Shown: positions 27,892 to 36,138, counted from the first letter of the stretch. The stretch: DNA of 64,000 bases from Sphingobacterium cavernae (GCF_008520265.1 NZ_VIQM01000018.1:17773-81772), one strand, 5' to 3'. Notes: generated by a model from the sequence alone, not told the origin. Translations and numbers: made by a program.

Positions 27892-29697
27892 ATGAAAAGA
27901 ATAATATCTTTAATCCTTCAACTTTGTATAGTTTCCTTGACTTTTGCGCAGCAGCAGCAGCAGCAGCAGCAGCAGTCGTGGATTCGGATAAATCAACTTG
28001 GCTATTTGCCAGAAAGTACTAAAGTGTTGGTTTGGGTTTCCAAAACGGATACTAGAATTAAATCTTTTACAGTAATTGATGCCAAGACCAATAAGTCAGT
28101 TTACAAAGGTAAAGTCAATAAAATATTCGGAAAATATGGTCCTTTTGATCAAGGTGCAAGATTGGATATTTCAGCTGTAAAAAAAGAGGGTACATACATC
28201 GTAAAAACGAATGATGGAACTTCATCAGCTGTGATTAAAATAAATAAAGATGTATATAAAGGATCAGCAGATTATGCATTGCGGTATATGCGTCAACAAC
28301 GGACATTATTCAATCCCTATTTAAAAGATAGTTGTCATACGCACGATGGCTTCACGATGTATGCTTCCTCAGTTGGTTTACCTGATAGCACGCATATTGA
28401 CGCTGGAGGTGGCTGGCACGATGCGTCCGATTATTTGCAATATTCCACTACTTCTGCTAACGCAACTTTTCATTTGTTAGCAGCATATCGCGATTTTCCG
28501 CAGGTATTTTCAGACGAAAAACAAGCAAATGGCTTGGATGGCAAAAATGGAATTGCGGATGTATTGGATGAAGCAAAATGGGGATTAGATTGGTTGTTAA
28601 AAATGCATCCTAAACCAAATATGATGTTCAATCAAATAGCCGATGATCGAGATCATTCTGGATACAGGTTGCCAGGCTTGGATTCTTTATATGGAAGAGG
28701 TCATGAGCGTCCAGTATATTTTATCGATGGCAAGCCACAGCAACGTGGCAAGTTCATGAATAATACCACAGGCACCAGCTCTACTGCCGCAAAATTCACT
28801 AGTGCATTCTCATTGGGGTATCACTTGTTAAAAAAAACGCACAAAGATTATGCAGAAAAACTGAAGGAAAAAGCCAAAACAGCATATGATTACGCCCACA
28901 TCAAACCCGGTGTCACACAAACTGTCTCTGTTAAATCACCTTATATCTATGCCGAAGACAATTGGGTGGACGATATGGAATTAGCGGAAGCAATGATGTA
29001 TTCTTTGGGTAAAGACAAATCTAATCTTACGAAAGGCTTGGATTATGCGCGTCAAGAGCCCGTTACACCTTGGATGATTCGAGACACGGCAAATCATTAC
29101 CAATATTATCCATTTATCAATTTGGGTCATTATGAATTGGCTAAATTGATGGAAGGCAAGCAGAAGGAGGAGGTTTTGAAGTATTACAAAGATGGGATAG
29201 AGTACGTGTGGAATAGAGCCAGAGAAAATATGTTTTATCGTGGTGTCCCTTACATTTGGTGTAGCAATAATTTAACAACATCCTTTGCTATTCAAGCATA
29301 TTGGTACAAAAAATTGACTGGCGATGCACAATATCAGGAATTAGAACAAGCAAATTTTGATTGGTTATTTGGTGTAAATCCTTGGGGAACAAGTATGGTG
29401 ATCGGTTTACCTGCTGATGGTGATACCCCAGTATATCCACATTCATCGTTTACTTATTTGCATAATTATACCATTGATGGTGGATTAGTAGATGGACCAG
29501 TTTATGCCAGGACATACAATAATTTAATTGGAATTCAGTTATTAAAACCAGATGGTTATGCTGAATTTCAAAGTGATTTAGTAGTTTACCACGATGATTT
29601 TGGTGATTACAGCACGAATGAGCCAACAATGGACGGTACGGCGTCGTTGATTTATCTGCTCTCAGCAAAGGAAGCAGAGAGTAAAAAAAAAAGATAA
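27892..29697 (+). CDS. glycoside hydrolase family 9 protein with N-terminal Ig-like domain
   Basis: The 601-residue product has signal peptide MKRIISLILQLCIVSLTFA followed directly by nine Gln. A CelD_N-type Ig-like domain (SWIRINQLGYLPESTKVLVW) spans about residues 40-120. The GH9 (alpha/alpha)6 barrel follows, with DAGGGWHDASDYLQYST carrying the nucleophile-activating Asp residues and YHDDFGDYSTNEPTMDGTAS carrying the catalytic Glu. GH9 contains cellulases and exo-beta-glucosaminidases; in this locus action on GlcNAc/GlcN-containing wall glycan is inferred. The frame stops in SKKKR right after an A10 tract; a -1 shift there would continue into a NodB-type deacetylase domain. Confidence 0.85.
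   Translation: MKRIISLILQLCIVSLTFAQQQQQQQQQSWIRINQLGYLPESTKVLVWVSKTDTRIKSFTVIDAKTNKSVYKGKVNKIFGKYGPFDQGARLDISAVKKEGTYIVKTNDGTSSAVIKINKDVYKGSADYALRYMRQQRTLFNPYLKDSCHTHDGFTMYASSVGLPDSTHIDAGGGWHDASDYLQYSTTSANATFHLLAAYRDFPQVFSDEKQANGLDGKNGIADVLDEAKWGLDWLLKMHPKPNMMFNQIADDRDHSGYRLPGLDSLYGRGHERPVYFIDGKPQQRGKFMNNTTGTSSTAAKFTSAFSLGYHLLKKTHKDYAEKLKEKAKTAYDYAHIKPGVTQTVSVKSPYIYAEDNWVDDMELAEAMMYSLGKDKSNLTKGLDYARQEPVTPWMIRDTANHYQYYPFINLGHYELAKLMEGKQKEEVLKYYKDGIEYVWNRARENMFYRGVPYIWCSNNLTTSFAIQAYWYKKLTGDAQYQELEQANFDWLFGVNPWGTSMVIGLPADGDTPVYPHSSFTYLHNYTIDGGLVDGPVYARTYNNLIGIQLLKPDGYAEFQSDLVVYHDDFGDYSTNEPTMDGTASLIYLLSAKEAESKKKR
27949..27975 (+). repeat. (CAG)9 microsatellite at the signal-peptide cleavage site of GH9
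   Basis: Nine perfect CAG units encode Gln 20-28, just after the predicted cleavage TFA. Changes in copy number keep the frame. Perfect codon repetition suggests slippage-driven length change. Confidence 0.95.
29683..29692 (+). repeat. A10 homopolymer at the GH9/deacetylase frame junction
   Basis: Ten A residues give codons AAA AAA AAA A in the GH9 frame, followed by GA TAA. One additional A, or a -1 ribosomal slip (AAAAAAG lies at 29687-29693), joins GH9 to the frame reading KITDEYGAVVRGNPENRN and onward. Confidence 0.9.
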
Positions 29698-29717
29698 CAG
29701 ATGAATATGGCGCTGTA

Positions 29718-30377
29718 GTGCGCGGTAATCCAGAGAATAGAAATATAAGTCTCGTTTTTACAGGTGATGAATTTCGAGATGGATTACCGCATATTAGCCA
29801 CGTATTGGAAAAGAAAGATGTGGGTGCTTCTTTTTTTGTGACAGGTAAATTTTTAGAAGATAAAAAGTCGGTAAATCTTCTGAAAAAATTAGCAAAGAAA
29901 GGACATTATATCGGACCACATTCAGATAAGCATTTATTGTATTCACCGTGGGAAAATCGTGATAGCTTATTGCTGACCAAAATGGAGTTTGTAAATGATT
30001 TGGAAGCGAACGTACAATGTCTGGAAAAAATAGGTATTGAAAGAGGAAATATTTTTATTGCGCCTTATGAGTGGTACAATAAAAAAATTGTAGAGTGGTC
30101 AACAGAAATGGGCTTTCAGGTGTACAATTTTACACCGGGGTTGCGAACTCCTGCTGATTATACTTATCCAGAAATGGGTGCTAGATATATGTCTTCCTTT
30201 AGGATTTTGAACCAATTACATGAATTTGAAAAGGCAAACGGGTTGAATGGTTATATTATTCTTATTCATTTAGGGACTGATTCGCGCCGTACGGATAAAT
30301 TATATTTGAAACTGGAACAAATCATAGATGAATTGCGCTCAAAAAAATATAATTTCGTATCGCTTGAAAATTTATAA
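29718..30377 (+). CDS. NodB-type polysaccharide deacetylase domain, probably split from GH9
   Basis: If translated alone it would start at GTG 29718 (219 residues), but no signal peptide, ribosome-binding context or ATG supports an independent start. The frame is open back to 29685 with protein-like sequence (ITDEYGAVVRGNPE). Motifs: SLVFTGDEFRDGL (metal/base Asp pair), GPHSDKHLL (HxxxH zinc site), IAPYEWYN and ILIHLGT. I recall this domain as a C-terminal partner of Bacteroidota secreted glycosidases. Joined to GH9 the protein would be about 827 residues and exported. It would remove acetyl from amino sugars. As encoded it is either silent, produced by frameshifting, or a sequencing artefact. 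Confidence 0.7.
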   Translation: MRGNPENRNISLVFTGDEFRDGLPHISHVLEKKDVGASFFVTGKFLEDKKSVNLLKKLAKKGHYIGPHSDKHLLYSPWENRDSLLLTKMEFVNDLEANVQCLEKIGIERGNIFIAPYEWYNKKIVEWSTEMGFQVYNFTPGLRTPADYTYPEMGARYMSSFRILNQLHEFEKANGLNGYIILIHLGTDSRRTDKLYLKLEQIIDELRSKKYNFVSLENL

Positions 30378-30400
30378 TTGCGTTTTTTTGCGTGTTTTGT
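30378..30400 (+). promoter_or_regulatory. GCGTTTT motif upstream of murQ
   Basis: TTGCGTTTTTTTGCGTGTTTTGT starts right after the deacetylase stop, 52-74 bases before the murQ ATG. It contains two overlapping GCG(TG)TTTT units like those before SusC1, SusC2 and namZ. It could be an operator or part of a promoter. Confidence 0.4.
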
Positions 30401-30451
30401 AAAAAAGTCGCATATTTACGATATTAAAATAAAATTAAGATTTCGATTTAG

Positions 30452-31267
30452 ATGGTTAATACAACAGAGAAGGATTCGAATTATCAGGATTTGGACAAAA
30501 TGTCTGTCCTTGAGTTACTTATTAATATAAATAAAGAAGATAAAACAGTTCCTTTAGCAGTGGAACGGTCAATCCCTCAGATTGAGGCTTTAGTTGATGT
30601 GGCAGTAGCGGGAATGAAAAAAGGTGGTCGGATTTTTTATATAGGAGCTGGAACGAGCGGTCGTTTAGGTATTTTAGATGCTTCGGAATGTCCACCTACA
30701 TATGGTGTTCCATTTGATTGGGTAATCGGTCTTATTGCTGGTGGTGATACCGCTATTCGCAAAGCAGTTGAGTTTGCAGAAGATGATATGCAACAAGCGT
30801 GGAAAGATTTAGATGAATATGTAATCACAGAAAACGATATTATTATAGGAATTGCAGCTTCTGGTACGACTCCTTATGTGATTGGTGGTTTGCAAGAGGC
30901 AAATAAACGTGGCATAGCCACAGGTTGTGTGGTATGTAATGGCGGTTCACCGATTGCGGCTATCGCAAAATATCCTGTAGAAGTAATTGTGGGTCCTGAA
31001 TTTGTAACAGGTTCTACACGTATGAAATCAGGTACAGCACAAAAATTAGTGTTGAATATGATCAGTACTTCTGTTATGATCCAATTGGGACGCGTGAAGG
31101 GAAACAAAATGGTAGACATGCAATTATCAAATCACAAATTAGTAGGTCGTGGTGTGCGCATGGTTATGGCTGAAACAGGCGCTGAAGAAACTTTAGCAAC
31201 AGAATTGTTGGAAAAGTTTGGAAATGTGCGTCAAGCTATCGAAGCATTCAATCAAAAACAATACTAA
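30452..31267 (+). CDS. murQ: N-acetylmuramic acid 6-phosphate etherase
   Basis: The 271-residue SIS-domain lyase cleaves the D-lactyl ether of MurNAc-6-P to give GlcNAc-6-P and D-lactate in the cytoplasm. Seen are TEKDSNYQDLDKMSVLELL, the phosphosugar loop IGAGTSGRLGILDASECPPT with the catalytic Glu in ASECPP, IAGGDTAIRKAVEFAEDD, GIAASGTTPYVIGGL and GSTRMKSGTAQKLVLNMIST. It is slightly shorter than the E. coli enzyme (298), usual for Bacteroidota. A transporter gene follows at 16 bases. Its product feeds NagA (979). It is a diagnostic gene for growth on or recycling of MurNAc. Confidence 0.96.
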   Translation: MVNTTEKDSNYQDLDKMSVLELLININKEDKTVPLAVERSIPQIEALVDVAVAGMKKGGRIFYIGAGTSGRLGILDASECPPTYGVPFDWVIGLIAGGDTAIRKAVEFAEDDMQQAWKDLDEYVITENDIIIGIAASGTTPYVIGGLQEANKRGIATGCVVCNGGSPIAAIAKYPVEVIVGPEFVTGSTRMKSGTAQKLVLNMISTSVMIQLGRVKGNKMVDMQLSNHKLVGRGVRMVMAETGAEETLATELLEKFGNVRQAIEAFNQKQY

Positions 31268-31283
31268 ACATTAAAGACTATAT

Positions 31284-32792
31284 ATGTCTCCTATAATATT
31301 ATTATCATTTCTAGTAGTTTATTTTGCTGTATTATTGGCTGTTTCACATTTTACATCTAAAGGCTCGGCAGATAACTCCACCTTTTTCGTAGCTAACCGT
31401 AATTCCAAATGGTATTTAGTTGCTTTTGGAATGATTGGTACTGCACTATCAGGTGTTACATTTATTTCTGTTCCAGGAGATATTGGTAATGCACCGGCTG
31501 GTTTAGCAGCGAATAATTTTAGTTATTTCCAATTCGTTTTGGGAAATGCACTAGGCTTTATCATTATTGCTTACGTACTATTGCCATTGTATTATCGTAT
31601 GAATCTAACTTCCATCTATACCTATTTGGAAGAAAGATTAGGGTATAAAAGTTACAAGTCTGGTGCGATGATCTTTTTAGTGTCACGTACTATCGGTTCA
31701 GCATTTCGTCTTTATTTGGTAGCTATTGTATTGCAACGCTATATTTTTGATGCTTGGAATATTCCTTTTATCGTAACCGTAGCGGGCTGTTTGTTGTTAA
31801 TTTGGTTATATACCAACAAAGGTGGTCTAAAAACAATTATTATCACAGATACATTGCAAACTACATTCTTAGTGCTTGCTGTAATTTTGTCAATCTATTT
31901 TATGGCAGATGGACTTGGAATTACAGTAGTAGAAGCATTTGAAAAAGTAAAAGATAGTTCTTATTCTAAAGTTTTTGTTTGGGAAAATCTTTTAGGTGAT
32001 ACAAGACACTTCTGGAAACATATTATTGGTGGTGCTTTTGTTACAATTGCAATGACTGGTCTTGACCAAGATTTGATGCAAAAGAACTTAAGTATGAAAA
32101 CAATTGGTGAAGCGCAAAAGAATATGATGACTTTCACATCCATTTTTGTGGTTATCAATGTGTTCTTCTTGTGTGTTGGAGCTTTGTTGTATTTCTACGC
32201 TGAAGCAAATGGTATCAATGTGAAAGATTTGGGTAAGTCGGATTATTTGTACCCAGAGATTGCGTTGAAACATTTAGGATTGTTACCAGGAATCGTATTT
32301 ATGATGGGCTTGACGGCTGCAACTTTTGCGACAACGGATTCTGCTTTGACTGCACTGACGACATCATACTGCGTGGATTTCTTAGGTTTCAATAAAAAGG
32401 AAAATCCAAATGATCCTAAATTGGTGAAGCAAAGAAACATTGTACACATGGCATTCTCTATTGTGATGTTGCTTGTGATTTTGTTATTCCATGTGATCAA
32501 TGATGACTCGGTAGTATCAGCAATTTTCAAAATTGCGGGTTACACCTATGGGCCATTATTGGGTTTATTTGCCTTCGGTATTTTGACAAAACGTCAAGTG
32601 AATGACAATCTTGTACCATATATCTGCGTGTTGGCACCGATTCTTATTTGGTTAATGACCTTATATGTATTGCCACATACTACATACAAAATTGGTTTCG
32701 AATTGATCGTTTACAACGGATTAATTACGTTCATATTATTGTGGTTTACTTCTCCAGGAAGAGCTTCAGATAAGCAATTGTCGGCTAAATAA
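31284..32792 (+). CDS. SSS-family sodium:solute symporter, likely MurNAc/amino-sugar importer
   Basis: The 502-residue protein has about 13 hydrophobic helices and SSS-family signatures: GTALSGVTFISVPGDIG in the second helix region, FRLYLVAIVLQRYIF, GLDQDLMQKNLS, and FMMGLTAATFATTDSALTAL with the Ser/Thr residues of the sodium site. It begins 16 bases after murQ, so co-transcription is likely. Tannerella forsythia has a MurNAc transporter gene (murT) next to its murQ, which supports MurNAc as substrate here, but specificity cannot be read from the sequence. Confidence 0.85.
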   Translation: MSPIILLSFLVVYFAVLLAVSHFTSKGSADNSTFFVANRNSKWYLVAFGMIGTALSGVTFISVPGDIGNAPAGLAANNFSYFQFVLGNALGFIIIAYVLLPLYYRMNLTSIYTYLEERLGYKSYKSGAMIFLVSRTIGSAFRLYLVAIVLQRYIFDAWNIPFIVTVAGCLLLIWLYTNKGGLKTIIITDTLQTTFLVLAVILSIYFMADGLGITVVEAFEKVKDSSYSKVFVWENLLGDTRHFWKHIIGGAFVTIAMTGLDQDLMQKNLSMKTIGEAQKNMMTFTSIFVVINVFFLCVGALLYFYAEANGINVKDLGKSDYLYPEIALKHLGLLPGIVFMMGLTAATFATTDSALTALTTSYCVDFLGFNKKENPNDPKLVKQRNIVHMAFSIVMLLVILLFHVINDDSVVSAIFKIAGYTYGPLLGLFAFGILTKRQVNDNLVPYICVLAPILIWLMTLYVLPHTTYKIGFELIVYNGLITFILLWFTSPGRASDKQLSAK

Positions 32793-32860
32793 TAAAGCCT
32801 ATAAGTGATTTGTGTGTGCAAAAAATTAACACTAAGTTTGAGTATTAGTTTTTTGTACAC

Positions 32861-33676
32861 ATGTATCATTTAATAGACGACACGGTTTCCTTTATTCGTC
32901 AACGCATTGGCGATTTCACTCCCGAATTTGGTATTATATTAGGTACAGGCTTAGGAAAGCTTGTCAATGAAATCGAAGTACACTATCAATTAATGTACTC
33001 AAACATTCCTAATTTCCCTATTTCCACTGTTGAATTTCATTCCGGCAAGTTAATATTCGGTACCCTAAATGGTCGAAAAGTAGTAGCTATGCAAGGTCGT
33101 CTGCATTTCTATGAAGGGTACAATATGCAGGAAATTACATTCCCAGTACGGGTAATGAAAGATCTTGGCATACAAAAGCTTTTCGTTTCCAATGCTTCGG
33201 GTTCGCTAAATCCAGATATCAAAAAGGGCGATATTGGAATTATAGATGATCATATCAATCTGTTGCCAGATAATCCTTTACGTGGTCCAAACGACGAACA
33301 ATATGGGAATCGTTTTCCGGATATGAGTGCGCCATACGATAAGACTATGCAGCAGCAGGCTATTGAAATTGCGCAGCGAGTAGGGGTAAAAGCGCACCGT
33401 GTAGTGTATGTCTCTACGCCAGGGCCTAATTTAGAGACGAGAGCTGAATACCGCTATATGCGGATTATAGGTGGTGATATAGTTGGGATGAGTACAGTTC
33501 CCGAAGTGATTGTTGCAAATCATATGCATTTACCTGTTTTCGCAATTTCCGTAGTTACAGATGAAGGTTTTCATGCGGATTTGAAGCCTGTTTCTTTGCA
33601 AGAAATTGTAAAAGTTGCTGCTGAAATAGAACCCAAAATGACGCAGGTGTTAAAAGAGTTAATTGCACTACAATAA
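32861..33676 (+). CDS. purine nucleoside phosphorylase (trimeric PNP class)
   Basis: The 271-residue protein splits inosine/guanosine with phosphate to base and ribose-1-phosphate. Signatures are GIILGTGLGKLVNEI, VEFHSGKLIFG, AMQGRLHFYEGY, LFVSNASGSLNP, DHINLLPDNPLRGPND, PGPNLETRAEYR and IVGMSTVPEVIVA with the substrate-binding Glu and Met. Length and motif order match PNP I. It starts at the ATG 68 bases after the symporter; a T-rich TTAGTTTTTTG box in the spacer suggests its own promoter. It is probably housekeeping, not part of the sugar locus. Confidence 0.94.
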   Translation: MYHLIDDTVSFIRQRIGDFTPEFGIILGTGLGKLVNEIEVHYQLMYSNIPNFPISTVEFHSGKLIFGTLNGRKVVAMQGRLHFYEGYNMQEITFPVRVMKDLGIQKLFVSNASGSLNPDIKKGDIGIIDDHINLLPDNPLRGPNDEQYGNRFPDMSAPYDKTMQQQAIEIAQRVGVKAHRVVYVSTPGPNLETRAEYRYMRIIGGDIVGMSTVPEVIVANHMHLPVFAISVVTDEGFHADLKPVSLQEIVKVAAEIEPKMTQVLKELIALQ

Positions 33677-33690
33677 CATCTAAATTTCTT

Positions 33691-33698
33691 TATTTTTG
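33691..33698 (+). promoter_or_regulatory. -7 box TATTTTTG before the putative porin gene
   Basis: TATTTTTG matches TAnnTTTG and lies 22 bases upstream of the ATG at 33721. The only TTG upstream is about 25 bases away, longer than usual. Confidence 0.4.
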
Positions 33699-33720
33699 CC
33701 AAGTATATATTGAGTAGTTG

Positions 33721-35706
33721 ATGAGTAGTTATTTTGTACGCAGCTTATTAAGTTTAATTTTCTTTTTCACATTGACATTTGCACTACAAGCGCAAGTGAA
33801 TGATGAATTCAGTTCGGCATTGGATTCAGCTAGAGCCAAAGAGGATAACAAAAAGGATTCGGTAGTTTTTACAGCGAAATATATTCGGTTTGCCACATTA
33901 GGGATGTTGAAAAATGCGACCCAAACCCAGCAAATAGATACTACACATTACAATTTCCAATATTATAATCAACAAAATTTGCCTTGGAATCCCAGTATCC
34001 ATTTAGGATCTTATGGTTTAGCAACTCGTGATTTATTATTTCAGCCAACAAAAAAAATAGGTTTTCAACCTGGTTTTCATGCATTGGAGCGTTATTTATT
34101 AACTTCTGACTCTGTATTGTACTATCGGGCAAGAGCTAGATATTCAGAATTATATGCTGTAGGTTTTTTTTTCCAAGACCAAGTATTTAAGGTGAAATTA
34201 GCTCAAAATATTCGACCAAATTGGAATATAGGTGTTGATTATCATGCCACCAATACGGAGGGGTATTTTTTTAATCAAGATTATTCAGATCGAAAGGGTG
34301 CGGTCCATACATGGTATGAGTCTCCAAGTAAAAGGTATAATTTGCTCGCAAATATGACTTTTAACAAGCTTGATGCACCTGAGAATGGTTCGGTTGTTAA
34401 TGATACTCTATTTCGGGATAAAAACTTAAACTCATGGTTTTCAGCGCGAACACGTTTGAATGGTCAAAGACAAACTAGGCCATATAATAAATGGAATGAC
34501 AACAGCTTCTTTTTGCGTCAATCATATTTTTTAGGGCGATTGGATACGGTCAATAACGGGTTGCCAGAAATGGAAATACATCCCACTAATGCCATTGCGC
34601 ATAATACACATATTCGACAACAGCGATTTGTGTTTTACAAAAATGAAGATGATACGTTTAGTGCTTTTCCATTTGGCAATTTTAAGGAAGTACATGATAC
34701 AACCAAAGTAACAACCATTTCTAATGAATTTACCTATGCTTTTTATTTACGGCCAAAAAGTGTTTTAAAAAATGAAGCTAAATTGAATTTGGGATTTCAA
34801 AATGATTTGATATGGTTGGCGGACAGTCTTTCTTCTAACTTTTATCAAAATTCCTCCGTTAAAGGTGATGCAAGTTATAAATTCTCAGATCGTATTAATT
34901 TTAATGTAGGGCTAAATCAGATTGTCTTGGGACATAATTTTGGCGATTATCTTTATGAAGCAAAAGCAGACATTTTGATTGGTGAGAATGTGGGTAAGAT
35001 TTCATTGGGGGCATACTCACAAAATAAATCTCCTGAAATGGTATTTAATCGTATGAATTATACATACCACCAATGGAATAATGATTTGGATAAGACTAAA
35101 ACTCAGAATTTATCATTTGCATATACCAATCCGAAGTTGGGATTTAAAGGTAGAGTGGAATATTTCTTAATTGATAATTATACCTATTTTAAAGAAATAG
35201 ATAATCCAAATGAAGACGGTAGATTGGATAAAGTGATTGAAGCTGCCCAATATGGAAAATTAAACTTTTTAAAAGCTACTGTAGAACAGAACTTTAAATT
35301 TGGTAAATTCCATTTGGATAATCGTGTTGTTTATCAAAAATCCGATGCAATGGATGTGATAGCGACACCTGAATTATATACTTGGCATAGCTTCTATTTT
35401 GATTCGAGATGGTTTGATGTGTTGAATATTCGAATTGGTACTGATATTCGATTTAATACACCTTTTGTCACTCCATCTTATTCGATTAATACTGGACAGT
35501 TTTATAATACAAATACCAGCTTAGAGTTTTCAACTTATCCAATAGTTGATTTTTGGGCGACTATGAATATTAAGCGTGTAAATCTTTTTATTAGTAACAA
35601 TTTTACGAATCAATATTTGTATCCAAAGGGATACTATTCTGTACGTCGTTATCCAATGAATCCAGCCAACTTTAGATTTGGTGCATCTTGGAAATTTTAT
35701 GACTAA
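33721..35706 (+). CDS. putative outer-membrane porin of Bacteroidota (Porin_10-like)
   Basis: The start is taken at ATG 33721; an in-frame TTG three bases earlier is less likely. The 661-residue product has signal peptide MSSYFVRSLLSLIFFFTLTF ending ALQAQ. The mature chain is beta-rich with alternating aromatic strands, e.g. GFHALERYLLTSDSVLYYRA, NWNIGVDYHATNTEGYFFNQ and NFRFGASWKFYD at the C terminus, fitting the putative porin family. It sits after PNP and before the tRNA cluster, with no partners that suggest a substrate. Confidence 0.75.
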   Translation: MSSYFVRSLLSLIFFFTLTFALQAQVNDEFSSALDSARAKEDNKKDSVVFTAKYIRFATLGMLKNATQTQQIDTTHYNFQYYNQQNLPWNPSIHLGSYGLATRDLLFQPTKKIGFQPGFHALERYLLTSDSVLYYRARARYSELYAVGFFFQDQVFKVKLAQNIRPNWNIGVDYHATNTEGYFFNQDYSDRKGAVHTWYESPSKRYNLLANMTFNKLDAPENGSVVNDTLFRDKNLNSWFSARTRLNGQRQTRPYNKWNDNSFFLRQSYFLGRLDTVNNGLPEMEIHPTNAIAHNTHIRQQRFVFYKNEDDTFSAFPFGNFKEVHDTTKVTTISNEFTYAFYLRPKSVLKNEAKLNLGFQNDLIWLADSLSSNFYQNSSVKGDASYKFSDRINFNVGLNQIVLGHNFGDYLYEAKADILIGENVGKISLGAYSQNKSPEMVFNRMNYTYHQWNNDLDKTKTQNLSFAYTNPKLGFKGRVEYFLIDNYTYFKEIDNPNEDGRLDKVIEAAQYGKLNFLKATVEQNFKFGKFHLDNRVVYQKSDAMDVIATPELYTWHSFYFDSRWFDVLNIRIGTDIRFNTPFVTPSYSINTGQFYNTNTSLEFSTYPIVDFWATMNIKRVNLFISNNFTNQYLYPKGYYSVRRYPMNPANFRFGASWKFYD

Positions 35707-35767
35707 AAACTATCTGTCTTTTTATTAGGAATTTACAGTATTTGATAGTAAAAAAGTTTAAAAAACA

Positions 35768-35798
35768 TTTTGAAACTTAAAAATTAGGGCTATATTTG
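35768..35798 (+). promoter_or_regulatory. promoter of the tRNA-Val cluster
   Basis: TTTTG at 35768-35772 and TATATTTG at 35791-35798 match the -33 and -7 elements of Bacteroidota promoters, with 18 bases between them. The first tRNA begins 55 bases after the -7 box. Confidence 0.7.
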
Positions 35799-35853
35799 CA
35801 CACGCAATCGGGATAAGGTTGTGGAGTTCTGATAAAGAAAAACAAAAATGTTT

Positions 35854-35931
35854 GGAGGCTTAGCTCAGCTGGTTCAGAGCATCTGCCTTACAAGCAGAGG
35901 GTCACTGGTTCGAATCCAGTAGCCTCCACCA
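35854..35931 (+). tRNA. tRNA-Val(TAC), CCA encoded
   Basis: A complete cloverleaf can be drawn: acceptor GGAGGCT/AGCCTCC, D arm GCTC..GAGC, anticodon stem TCTGC/GCAGA around loop CTTACAA (anticodon TAC), T arm ACTGG-TTCGAAT-CCAGT, discriminator A and encoded CCA. Confidence 0.95.
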
Positions 35932-35941
35932 AACATTCTAA

Positions 35942-36019
35942 GGAGAATTAGCTCAGCTGGTTCAGAGCATCTGCCTTACAAGCAGAGGGTCACTGGTTCG
36001 AATCCAGTATTCTCCACCA
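35942..36019 (+). tRNA. tRNA-Val(TAC), CCA encoded, variant acceptor stem
   Basis: Identical to the first tRNA except the acceptor, GGAGAAT/ATTCTCC, where two positions on each side have changed together and pairing is kept. Anticodon TAC; CCA is encoded. Confidence 0.95.
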
Positions 36020-36026
36020 TCCATAC

Positions 36027-36101
36027 GGAGGCTTAGCTCAGCTGGTTCAGAGCATCTGCCTTACAAGCAGAGGGTCACTGGTTCGAATCCAGTAGCCTCC
36101 A
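36027..36101 (+). tRNA. tRNA-Val(TAC), CCA not encoded
   Basis: Sequence identical to the first copy through the discriminator A, but followed by CTC, so CCA must be added after transcription. Spacers between the three genes are 10 and 7 bases, so one transcript is likely. Confidence 0.95.
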
Positions 36102-36112
36102 CTCTACAAATG

Positions 36113-36138
36113 AAAGCATCAAGAGATTGATGCTTTTT
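36113..36138 (+). terminator. terminator of the tRNA-Val operon
   Basis: Perfect 10-bp stem AAAGCATCAA/TTGATGCTTT with a GAGA loop, followed by TT. Confidence 0.8.

Noticed and set aside
30452..31267. Glucokinase-regulator-like or GlmS isomerase identity for the SIS-domain gene
   Set aside because: The ASECPPTYG and GSTRMKSGTAQK motifs and single SIS layout are specific to MurQ.
35854..36101. CRISPR-like array because of three near-identical units of about 80 bases
   Set aside because: Each unit folds as a complete tRNA with anticodon TAC; the repeats are tRNA genes.
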